NCBI GenBank assembly: GCA_046538345.1
Contig: JBKHJB010000035.1
Span: 1 to 15,504 of the forward strand
Direction: 5' to 3'
Length of the DNA stretch: 15,504 nt
Source of the DNA: PUND01 sp046538345
Lineage (GTDB): Bacteria; Planctomycetota; Phycisphaerae; SM23-33
A program made the position numbers and the translations under genes. Of the stretch, positions 7,039 through 13,590 are shown piece after piece (within the stretch, counting starts at the first letter, position 1; each line of letters begins with the position of its first letter). The notes below the pieces were generated by a model. It was not told where the DNA came from. It did no database searches and saw only the letters and a program-made list of their open reading frames with translations.

Positions 7039-7049
7039 ACAGACTGTCC

Positions 7050-8402
7050 TTATGCAGTCGCAGCTTCCGTTTTCTGCGTCTCGTCCGACTCGTCCTGAAC
7101 GTCCTCGGTTTCCTTCGGCCAGTGGTTGTCGATAATCGCGCGGCGGATTCCTGTCTCGCGCGGCTCGAAGCACTCGGCCAATACGTCCCAGCAGCGGTCG
7201 AGGCCCTCGAACAGAGGGATGTCCACGTTGAGGTCCATGATGCGGTCCTCGAAAAGATCGCCGTATTTCAGCAGCTTTCTGTCCCAGGCGGACATCTCGA
7301 AGCCCATGTCGCGCTTCTCGCGGCTTTCGCGGCACTGGGCGTAGAGCTGAATGCAGGCGTTCATGATCGCGCGGTGGTCGTCGCGCGTGTCGCCGTTGAC
7401 CTGCTGTTTCAGACGCGAAAGCGAGCCGAACGGCTCGATCCACTGGTTGCGCAGGTAAAACTGACCTTCGGTGATGTATCCGGTGTTGTCCGGGACCGGG
7501 TGGGTCACGTCGTCGCCGGGCATGGTCACGCATGCCAGCACGGTCATGGAGCCGGCCTCGTCGAGGTCAACGGCCTTTTCGTACCGGCGCGCCAACTGCG
7601 TGTACAGGTCGCCCGGATAGCCGCGGTTGGACGGAACCTGCTCCATGGTGATGGCGATTTCCTTCAGCGCGTCGGCGAAGGAGGTCATATTCGTCAGCAG
7701 CACCAGCACCCGCTTGCCGGCCAACGCGAACTGCTCGCCGGCGGCCAGGCATAGGTCCGGAACCATCAGACACTCCACCACCGGGTCGGCGGCGGTGTGA
7801 ATGAACATGATGCTCCTGCCCAGCACGCCGCCTTCCTCGAAGGTGTTGCGGAACTTCAGGTAGTCGTCGTGCCTCAGTCCCATGCCGCCAAGGATGATGA
7901 CGTCGGCCTCGGCCTGCAGGCCCACCCGCGCCAGCAGCTCGTTGTACGGCTCGCCGGGAATGGAGAAGATCGGCAGCTTCTGCGACTCCACGAGCGAGTT
8001 GAAGATGTCGATCATGGGAATGCGCGTCTCGATCATCCTGTCCGGACGACGACGGCGAACCGGGTTGACCGGAGGCGAGCCGATATCGACCTCCTCGGCC
8101 TCCACCTCGGGCCTGTCGTCGCGCGGGCGGGCTGAACCGTCGAAGACCCGACCCAGAAGATCGTCGCTGAACGGCACCCGCATGGGACGCCCGAGGAAGC
8201 GAATCTTATCGCCCGTCGAGACCCCGCGCGTGCCAGCGAAGACCTGCAACGAAACCTGGTCCTCGTCCAAGCTGATGACCTGCGCCAGCGACGGACCTCG
8301 CTCGGTCTCCACGACCGCAAGCTCGTCGTAGCCCACACCACCGGCTGTGACCGTCACCACGTTGCCGGCGATCCGTGTTATCTGGTTATAGTACTTTCGC
8401 AT
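7050..8402 (-). CDS. atpB: V-type ATP synthase subunit B (non-catalytic)
   Basis: Subunit B alternates with A in the head and supplies regulatory nucleotide-site residues. The 450-aa protein has the N-terminal beta-barrel, then the central domain where the P-loop is replaced by FSIPGEPYNELL (A-type B subunits have FSGSGLPHNEL), which shows it is the non-catalytic subunit. QVPSNRGYPGDLYTQLARRYEKA contains the arginine that reaches into the A-subunit active site. PDNTGYITEGQFYLRNQ is the strongly conserved B-subunit signature. The last 20 residues form an acidic Glu/Asp/Thr tail. The start is the ATG at 8402-8400 with GAGGT six bases upstream. It is separated from atpA by 177 bp of repeat-containing sequence and from atpD by the four-helix-bundle cassette. 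Confidence 0.96.
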   Translation of the reverse strand: MRKYYNQITRIAGNVVTVTAGGVGYDELAVVETERGPSLAQVISLDEDQVSLQVFAGTRGVSTGDKIRFLGRPMRVPFSDDLLGRVFDGSARPRDDRPEVEAEEVDIGSPPVNPVRRRRPDRMIETRIPMIDIFNSLVESQKLPIFSIPGEPYNELLARVGLQAEADVIILGGMGLRHDDYLKFRNTFEEGGVLGRSIMFIHTAADPVVECLMVPDLCLAAGEQFALAGKRVLVLLTNMTSFADALKEIAITMEQVPSNRGYPGDLYTQLARRYEKAVDLDEAGSMTVLACVTMPGDDVTHPVPDNTGYITEGQFYLRNQWIEPFGSLSRLKQQVNGDTRDDHRAIMNACIQLYAQCRESREKRDMGFEMSAWDRKLLKYGDLFEDRIMDLNVDIPLFEGLDRCWDVLAECFEPRETGIRRAIIDNHWPKETEDVQDESDETQKTEAATA

Positions 8403-8579
8403 TCTCCGACCTCGGTTCGCTCACTGGGGAGCTTGCACCGCGATGTTAACTCATCCGTCACGACGCGCTGTGCGACACAGAGTGACAGAGCAACAGAGAT
8501 TCACTGAAAACTCTCCCTGTCTTGCTCTGCGTCCTTTATGGCAACGCCGCGTACGTCGCCTTATGTCGCGTGTCTCAAA
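8403..8579. other. Repeat-containing atpA-atpB junction
   Basis: This 177-bp gap is large for an operon whose other native junctions overlap or lie 2-3 bp apart. It contains the ACAGAGNN tandem repeat and an imperfect hairpin. No gene-sized frame with a ribosome binding site was found in it. Confidence 0.5.
8477..8529. repeat. ACAGAGNN tandem octamers with imperfect hairpin
   Basis: Three octamers ACAGAGTG, ACAGAGCA and ACAGAGAT run from 8477 to 8500. CAGAGCAA (8486-8493) pairs perfectly with TTGCTCTG (8522-8529), and the ACAGAGA/TCTC..TGT segments extend the stem with bulges around the loop TTCACTGAAAAC. In the mRNA this hairpin lies between the A and B coding regions. It could be an intergenic repeat element or a processing site; the sequence does not decide. 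Confidence 0.5.
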
Positions 8580-10406
8580 TCAGCTCGACTCGTCGTCGTC
8601 CTTTGCGCCGGCTTCCTGCGGCTGAGCCGATTCCTCATCCTCTTTGCCGTCCTCGTCCGTCTGCTTCTCGCCGTCGGAGGCATGGCGTTGCAGGAAGTCG
8701 TCTATCTGCTGCTCGATCTTCTTGAATTCGTCGCTGTCCCAGGCCGCATAGTTCCAGTTGATAAGCAGGTCGCGGACCTCGAACATCTCGTCCCGTGCCT
8801 GGTCCTTGCTTTCGAAAGTGAAGTCCGTTTCCAGGACCTCGATCACCTTCGCGAACACGTGCTGCTGGCGCTCGCGGGTGGTGGCGGCGTCCACTTCGTT
8901 GAAGGCGTTCTGCTGGAGATAGCAACTGTCGAAAAGCTCGCTCTTGAGCATCTCTTCGAAGTCCTCCAGCGGTGTGCCCTCCTCGCCGACGACGGTCATC
9001 ATCTGGCGGACCTCGTTGCCGCGTCGCAGAAGCTCACGGACGCGGTTGACTTTCTCGGCCTCGATGATTCCGGTGTACCGGCTCCAGGACTCCAGCGGGT
9101 CGATGGCGGGATAGCGGCGCGCCTCGGCGCGATCTCGACTTAGCCCCAGAAACGCGCCCACGACCTTAAGCGTACTCTGGGTGACCGGCTCCTCGAAGCT
9201 TCCGCCCGCGGGGCTTACCGAACCACCGATGGTCACCGACGCCTTATTTCCGTCGGGCAGTTCCACCACGCCCGCACGCTCGTAGAAGTCCGCGATGCGG
9301 CTTTCCAGGTACGCCGGGTAGGCCTCCTCGCCGGGGATCTCCTCCAGCCGCCCCGATATCTCACGCAGCGCCTGTGCCCAGCGACTGGTGGAGTCCGCCA
9401 GGACCAGTACGTTCAGGCCCATCTGGCGGTAGTATTCGCCCAGCGTCACGCCCATGTAAACCGACGCCTCGCGGGCCGAGACCGGCATGGCCGATGTGTT
9501 GCAGATGATAACCGTCCGCTCCATCAGCGACTTGCCCGTGCGGGGGTCCTCCAGCTCGGGGAACTCGCTGATGACCTCCACGACCTCGCCGGCGCGCTCA
9601 CCGCAGGCGACGACCACCACGATGTCGATCTCCGCGTGCCGCGCGACGATCTGCTGAAGCACGGTCTTGCCCGCACCGAAGGGGCCCGGAATGCAGTAGG
9701 TCCCACCCAGGGCGACGGGGAACAGCGAATCGACGATCCGCACACGGCTGACAAGCGGCTCGGTGGGTAACATTCTTTTGCGGTAGCGACCGAGGGGAAT
9801 CTTCACCGGCCAGGTCTGCTGCATCGTCACGGACCGCTCGTTACCGTCCGGGTCCGTGAGCTTGGCCACCTCGTCGGTCACGGGCATCTCGCCTTCGGAG
9901 GCGACGCTGGAGACCTTGAACGTACCGTCCCAGCTCAGCGGCACCATGATGCGGTGCTCGAAGATGCCCTCCGGGACGGTCCCCAGCACGTCACCGGCGG
10001 CCAGCTCGTCGCCTTCGGAGGCCTTGGGGGTAAACGCCCATTTCTTTTCGGCATCGAGGGCGTCCATATAGTTGCCGGCCTCGAGGAAGTAGCCAACCTT
10101 CTCGGCGAGGCGTGGCAGGGGGTTCTGAAGCCCGTCGTACACCTGGCCCAGCAGGCCCGGTCCGAGCGTTGCGGAGAGCATATCCGGCTGGAAATCCACC
10201 ACGTCGCCGACCTTCAGACCGCGGGTCTCCTCGAAGACCTGAAGATCCGCGTGGGTCCCTCTGACGCGGATGACCTCGCTGAGCAGTTTGGCGCCATCTT
10301 CACGTTGACAGAACCCGATGGAGTTCTGCACCACGCGTTGGTCGGTAGCGGCGGTGACCATGTTTCCGCGGATGGTGACAATCCGTCCTTTTACGTTCTC
10401 ACTCAC
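8580..10406 (-). CDS. atpA: V-type ATP synthase subunit A (catalytic)
   Basis: This subunit makes or hydrolyses ATP in the A3B3 head. It is 608 aa, typical for V/A-type A subunits. The P-loop GPFGAGKT has Lys247, and GERAGE at 269-274 carries the catalytic glutamate. DSTSRWAQALREISGRLEEIPGEE-like sequence and SVSPAGGSFEEPVTQSTL follow, both standard for the family. The non-homologous region typical of V-type A subunits precedes the P-loop (QTWPVKIPLGRYRKRMLPTEPL). The last 40 or so residues are an acidic, Glu/Asp/Ser-rich tail. The start is a GTG (10406-10404) that overlaps the stop of the DUF2764 gene as GTGA, so the two are probably translationally coupled. Confidence 0.97.
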   Translation of the reverse strand: MSENVKGRIVTIRGNMVTAATDQRVVQNSIGFCQREDGAKLLSEVIRVRGTHADLQVFEETRGLKVGDVVDFQPDMLSATLGPGLLGQVYDGLQNPLPRLAEKVGYFLEAGNYMDALDAEKKWAFTPKASEGDELAAGDVLGTVPEGIFEHRIMVPLSWDGTFKVSSVASEGEMPVTDEVAKLTDPDGNERSVTMQQTWPVKIPLGRYRKRMLPTEPLVSRVRIVDSLFPVALGGTYCIPGPFGAGKTVLQQIVARHAEIDIVVVVACGERAGEVVEVISEFPELEDPRTGKSLMERTVIICNTSAMPVSAREASVYMGVTLGEYYRQMGLNVLVLADSTSRWAQALREISGRLEEIPGEEAYPAYLESRIADFYERAGVVELPDGNKASVTIGGSVSPAGGSFEEPVTQSTLKVVGAFLGLSRDRAEARRYPAIDPLESWSRYTGIIEAEKVNRVRELLRRGNEVRQMMTVVGEEGTPLEDFEEMLKSELFDSCYLQQNAFNEVDAATTRERQQHVFAKVIEVLETDFTFESKDQARDEMFEVRDLLINWNYAAWDSDEFKKIEQQIDDFLQRHASDGEKQTDEDGKEDEESAQPQEAGAKDDDESS

Positions 10407-11149
10407 GGGGTAGCTCCGGTGTCTGTATCGGCGGTTCCGGCGCGGACGCGGGAAGCCGGTGCGTCGCTGTCGCCACTGAGCCGGTGCCAGCGATACATCA
10501 GCATGAGCTTGGCCGCATATGCCGCCAGCTCGTCGTCCGCGAAGCTGTAGTACGGTTCGTTCTCGTTAAGCCAGGCCCAGCGGGCCTCGTCCAGCGCCTT
10601 CATCGCCGCCAGCGGGTTCTCCGCCGATGAAAACTGCGATATCGCCTCGTCCAGATCGACCGTTTCGTCGGCCAGGTCTCGCGCGACCATGTACGGACCC
10701 GGTTCCAGCCCCAATGCTCTCGCTCGCTCGCCGGCCAGTGCGTTGCGAAGGGCCACCTCGTAGCCCACCCAATCCAGGAGGAATCGGCTTCCCTCCCGGT
10801 TGGCTACCTCGGCCGCCCAGCGGAAATAGCGATCCCACAGTGCGTCGGTGGCGGCGCGGGGCGATTCGCCTTCGGCCTGCTCCTGTGGCGTAAGGTAATC
10901 CGGCAACGGCTCGTCGTTGCGCGCCTGCGCGGCCGAGAGCACCGCGGGCGAAACCTCCTCCAGCTCGCCGGAGAGCATCGCCTCGCGCTGCAGCAGGTCG
11001 TCGCTGAGCATGAGCGTCTCGATGAGCCGACGCGGACCGGGGGAGCCGGAAACCTTCTCCAGCAGCCCCGCCTCGGTCAACGGCGGCGTGTCGCCCAGAC
11101 GGTTCAGCGCCGGAAGCGACGAGAGCAGATAGAAGTTATCTCCACCCAT
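10403..11149 (-). CDS. DUF2764 protein of the V-type ATPase operon, candidate subunit C analogue
   Basis: The 248-aa product begins MGGDNFYLLSSLPALNRLGDTPPLTEAGLL, matching the (Y/F)YYL-SSLP start of DUF2764, the protein encoded between subunits E and A in spirochete and chlamydial V-ATPase operons. It is helical, without signal peptide or membrane segments, and contains YRWHRL near the C-terminus. In other V/A-ATPase operons the socket subunit C/d occupies a comparable place, and no C gene is found here, so a central-stalk socket role is a reasonable inference; direct evidence is absent. The start ATG lies 3 bp after the atpE stop with AGGA upstream, and the stop overlaps the atpA GTG by 4 bp, so expression is tied to that of the ATPase. 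Confidence 0.82.
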   Translation of the reverse strand: MGGDNFYLLSSLPALNRLGDTPPLTEAGLLEKVSGSPGPRRLIETLMLSDDLLQREAMLSGELEEVSPAVLSAAQARNDEPLPDYLTPQEQAEGESPRAATDALWDRYFRWAAEVANREGSRFLLDWVGYEVALRNALAGERARALGLEPGPYMVARDLADETVDLDEAISQFSSAENPLAAMKALDEARWAWLNENEPYYSFADDELAAYAAKLMLMYRWHRLSGDSDAPASRVRAGTADTDTGATP

Positions 11150-11152
11150 CGG

Positions 11153-11932
11153 CTAGTCCTGATCGCCCTTTGACTGCTCGTCGGACTGCTGAGAGGACAA
11201 CGAATCGTCTACGCCCTCCGATTCGCCCTTACCGCGGTCCTGCTGCTCCTGCTGTTGACGCTGTTCGGTGTGGGACTTCTGCTCGGCCGCCAGCTTCGCC
11301 TGGAACTCTCCACCCACCGCCTCGGCGAGGAGCCGCTGAAGCTCGGGGCTTATCATCTCCGCCAGCGTCTCCACCACGCTCTCGCGGGTTACCTCCACGG
11401 TCCCGCCGGAGACGGTGTACTCGAAGCCCACGGTCTTGAGCTTGCCCTTGAGGTCTACGCCGATGTGCATCGCGTCCAGGGCATCCTGTCCGATCTCATT
11501 AAGAGCCCACTGGACCAGCTTGTCGCGGGTCTCCGGCGGCAGGTTGATCTCGATGCCCTCCTTGCGATCGATGTCCGACTGGGCATACATGACTATCAAC
11601 TCGTGGAGCACTTCGCCGAGAAACTCCACATCGGAGAGCTTTTGCCCCACACCACGGGCGACCACCGCTTTCATCCCCCTGTTCAGCGCCTCCCGCAGAC
11701 GGTGCACACTGTCCCGGGCGGCCAAAGCCAGCTCGGTCTCGGTCTTGCGCCTCCGGTCCTCGGCCTGCTGATTGGCTTGCTCGACGATGCTCTCGGCACG
11801 ACTTGTGGCGTCGGCGACGATGCGATCGGCCTCATCCCGCGCCTCGGCGCGAATCTTCTCGGCCTCTGCCTGTCCCGCTTCAACGCCGTCCTGCTGAAGC
11901 TTCTGAACGAAGGATTCAATGGTTTCGGCCAT
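11153..11932 (-). CDS. atpE: V-type ATP synthase subunit E (peripheral stalk)
   Basis: Subunit E forms part of the outer stalk that keeps the head from turning. The 259-aa protein starts MAETIESFVQKLQQDGVEAG and has a long Ala/Glu/Lys/Arg-rich helix up to about residue 100, then a globular C-terminal domain (around 100-210), as in the family. From about residue 213 a hydrophilic tail rich in Gln, Glu, Ser and Asp extends well past the normal family end. The ATG at 11932-11930 is chosen because GGAG lies 8 nt upstream and the family N-terminus fits; the open frame up to 12037 is a basic, unrelated extension. It is the first gene of the operon, followed by DUF2764 after 3 bp. Subunit G/H, its usual partner, has no recognisable gene here. 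Confidence 0.92.
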   Translation of the reverse strand: MAETIESFVQKLQQDGVEAGQAEAEKIRAEARDEADRIVADATSRAESIVEQANQQAEDRRRKTETELALAARDSVHRLREALNRGMKAVVARGVGQKLSDVEFLGEVLHELIVMYAQSDIDRKEGIEINLPPETRDKLVQWALNEIGQDALDAMHIGVDLKGKLKTVGFEYTVSGGTVEVTRESVVETLAEMISPELQRLLAEAVGGEFQAKLAAEQKSHTEQRQQQEQQDRGKGESEGVDDSLSSQQSDEQSKGDQD

Positions 11933-12151
11933 CTGTCGGCTCCGTTTTCGGTGACAATTCACCCGGTTCGGGCATCGTAATTTCGGGCGTGGTTCCTTCA
12001 GCTGCTTTGAGCGAACGATCAACCGCCGGCGGCGCATTCGCCACCTAGACGGGCAGAACCATTCTCTTATCGTCCTGATACATTACGCACATTGCCGGCT
12101 GCGCCAAGGAAAACCGGCTCGAACCTTTACTCCCGCGACGCCCGCCGGCCT
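11933..12151 (-). promoter_or_regulatory. Leader and probable promoter region of the V-ATPase operon
   Basis: This 219-bp region separates the upstream PIN-TRAM gene from atpE. A weak promoter-like pair on the minus strand is TTGGCG (12102-12107) and TAATGT (12080-12085) with a 16-bp spacer. GGTGA-CAAT-TCACC (11950-11963) is a perfect short hairpin close to the ribosome binding site. The promoter match is poor (4/6 and 3/6), so only the location is likely. Confidence 0.3.
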
Positions 12152-12213
12152 CTATCTTCCCCCGCGACCGTTCCTTCCGTTGCCCGAAGACTGTCCGCCG
12201 GCGGCGCCTTCGC
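12023..12213. repeat. 19-bp direct repeat with palindromic core
   Basis: CCGCCGGCGGCGCATTCGC (12023-12041) recurs as CCGCCGGCGGCGCCTTCGC (12195-12213), one mismatch in 19. The core CCGCCGGCGG is a perfect palindrome. One copy is in the ATPase leader, the other in the C-terminal codons of the PIN-TRAM gene. Confidence 0.4.
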
Positions 12214-13375
12214 TCCGACCGAATATCATACGGCCGGCCGAGGTCTGCAGAGCGCTGGTCACGACGATGGTGACCTCCTTGCCGACGTAATCGCGCGCCT
12301 GCTCGGCGACGATCATCGTACCGTCGTCAAGATAGCCCACGCCCTGCCCCGCTTCCTCGCCGGGGCGAATGATACGCACCGAGAGCTTTTCGCCCGGCAG
12401 GACCACCGGCTTGATGGCATTCGCAAGGTCGTTGATATTGATTACGTCCACGCCGCGAAGCTGGGCGATTTTGTTGAGATTGTAGTCGTTGGTCACGACG
12501 CGGGCGTTGAGGTGCTCGGCCAGTGCGACCAGTTTGGCGTCCACGGCGCCGGCTTGCTCGACGGTCGATACGTGCGGGTCGATGATCCTGATTTCAACCT
12601 TGTCGGAATTCTGCAGACGGTTGAGCACATCCAGCCCCCGGCGACCGCGGTTGCGACGAAGCTTGTCGTCACTGTCGGCTATTGCCTGGAGTTCGGCGAG
12701 TATGAACCGGGGCACCACCAGCTCGCTTTCGATGATGCGCGTCTCAGCGATGTCGGCTATCCGTCCATCCACTATCACCGAAGTATCCAGCAGGAGCTGC
12801 CGCGGTCCCTTGGACTGCCTCTGGAACTCCACGTAGGGGATGACGAAGCGAAAATCGTCCTTCGTCTGAAGCACGATCGTCACGCACAGGAACACAGCAG
12901 CCGCCCCCAGCACCCACTTTATCAAGCTCACCGTGCTCGTGTAGCGGACGTATGCCCGATAGGCGGGCAGACGTTGCTCCTGCTGCTTCATCTGCCGCCT
13001 GTACTCATCCATCGCCTGCTCGAACGTCATCCCTTCCCGGGGATAATCCGTCGGCACCGGCTCGGTGACCTCCGCCGGTGCTTCCACCTCCGGCGGGGAC
13101 GGGTACATCATAGCCACAAGGTCCACCACCAGCGACAGGATGAAGGCGAACACCAGCCCCGCCAGGATTCCCACGAAAAGTCCACTGAGCACATGCAGGC
13201 GTTTGCGGCGCCAGAACATATCCGCCATCACCGCCCCGGCCGCAAGAAGCACCGGTATCAGAACGTATAGCGATATGAACCAGAAGCCCCGTTCGGCGAT
13301 CGGCTCCTGCATCGCCAGGGGAACCGTTATGCCCAGCACCACCAGAATGAAAAGCACGCGTACGATATGAATCAT
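12152..13375 (-). CDS. Membrane-anchored PIN-TRAM domain protein (YacL-like)
   Basis: The 407-aa protein has hydrophobic helices at about 4-22, 31-54, 60-90 and 150-169, then a PIN domain from about 193 and a TRAM domain from about 327. The PIN domain keeps the four acidic residues of the nuclease family: Asp197 (LLLDTSVIVDGR), Glu228 (ILAELQAI), Asp279 (VDAKLVALA) and Asp297 (VVTNDYNLNK), so RNase activity is plausible. TRAM domains bind RNA. The arrangement matches the YacL group of membrane PIN-TRAM proteins. Between helices 3 and 4 lies an extra 60-residue segment, Pro/Glu-rich then helical (EQAMDEYRRQMKQQEQR). The C-terminus is Gly/Arg/Ser-rich. The ATG at 13375 is chosen because GAAGGG precedes it and the first membrane helix follows; the frame upstream to 13564 has no domain. 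Confidence 0.88.
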   Translation of the reverse strand: MIHIVRVLFILVVLGITVPLAMQEPIAERGFWFISLYVLIPVLLAAGAVMADMFWRRKRLHVLSGLFVGILAGLVFAFILSLVVDLVAMMYPSPPEVEAPAEVTEPVPTDYPREGMTFEQAMDEYRRQMKQQEQRLPAYRAYVRYTSTVSLIKWVLGAAAVFLCVTIVLQTKDDFRFVIPYVEFQRQSKGPRQLLLDTSVIVDGRIADIAETRIIESELVVPRFILAELQAIADSDDKLRRNRGRRGLDVLNRLQNSDKVEIRIIDPHVSTVEQAGAVDAKLVALAEHLNARVVTNDYNLNKIAQLRGVDVININDLANAIKPVVLPGEKLSVRIIRPGEEAGQGVGYLDDGTMIVAEQARDYVGKEVTIVVTSALQTSAGRMIFGRSEGAAGGQSSGNGRNGRGGR

Positions 13376-13416
13376 GACTGTTTGCCCTTCCCGGCAGTGA
13401 CGTGTCGAACGGGGTG

Positions 13417-13444
13417 ATGATAGCAGCCGCCCCCGCGCTGCGAA
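13417..13444 (-). promoter_or_regulatory. Possible promoter of the PIN-TRAM gene
   Basis: On the minus strand TTCGCA (13439-13444) and TATCAT (13417-13422) are separated by 16 bp. The -10 matches the sigma-70 consensus at 5 of 6 and the -35 at 4 of 6. The pair lies about 40 bp upstream of the chosen ATG. Confidence 0.35.
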
Positions 13445-13503
13445 AGTGCCTTTGCGCGAAACAACGCCGTCGCACAGCGCCGGGGGAACGGACCCACAAT
13501 ACC

Positions 13504-13532
13504 TTGACGCGGAAGAATTGCCGTCGTAGGTT
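13504..13532 (+). promoter_or_regulatory. Possible promoter of the sulfatase gene
   Basis: TTGACG (13504-13509) and TAGGTT (13527-13532) are separated by 17 bp, about 60 bp before the sulfatase start. The -35 is good (5/6) and the -10 weak (3/6). Confidence 0.35.
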
Positions 13533-13590
13533 TTATCTGGTCTTGACCTCCAAAAACGTTCCACGCACCAGAGAGGAGCCGGACAATTCG

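Larger units (their letters stand above)
6515..7039. mobile_element. Putative mobile cassette: four-helix-bundle gene between inverted heptamer repeats
   Basis: A stretch of about 525 bp separates atpD and atpB, which are normally adjacent. It contains one gene (four-helix-bundle protein) and has matching ends that read inward as GGATTGC/GGATTGA heptamers. The left end at 6518-6538 and the reverse complement of 7010-7030 agree at 18 of 21 positions. No transposase or reverse transcriptase lies inside. The ends stop 7 bp before the atpD start codon and 11 bp before the atpB stop, so neither ATPase gene is damaged. Mobility is inferred from the end structure and the odd position, not demonstrated. 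Confidence 0.55.

Noticed and set aside
6572..7039. Complete diversity-generating retroelement around the Avd-like gene
   Set aside because: There is no reverse transcriptase gene and no template/variable repeat pair; the flanking repeats are short heptamers.
6509..7039. CRISPR array from the heptamer repeats
   Set aside because: The units are 7 bp, tandem without spacers, and lie at both ends of one gene in inverted orientation.
11933..12037. N-terminal extension of subunit E from an upstream start
   Set aside because: The added residues are basic and unlike the family; GGAG and the family N-terminus support the ATG at 11932.
12092..13270. Long plus-strand open frame (392 aa) opposite the PIN-TRAM gene
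   Set aside because: The opposite strand has a complete domain structure; this frame is His/Arg-rich shadow sequence.
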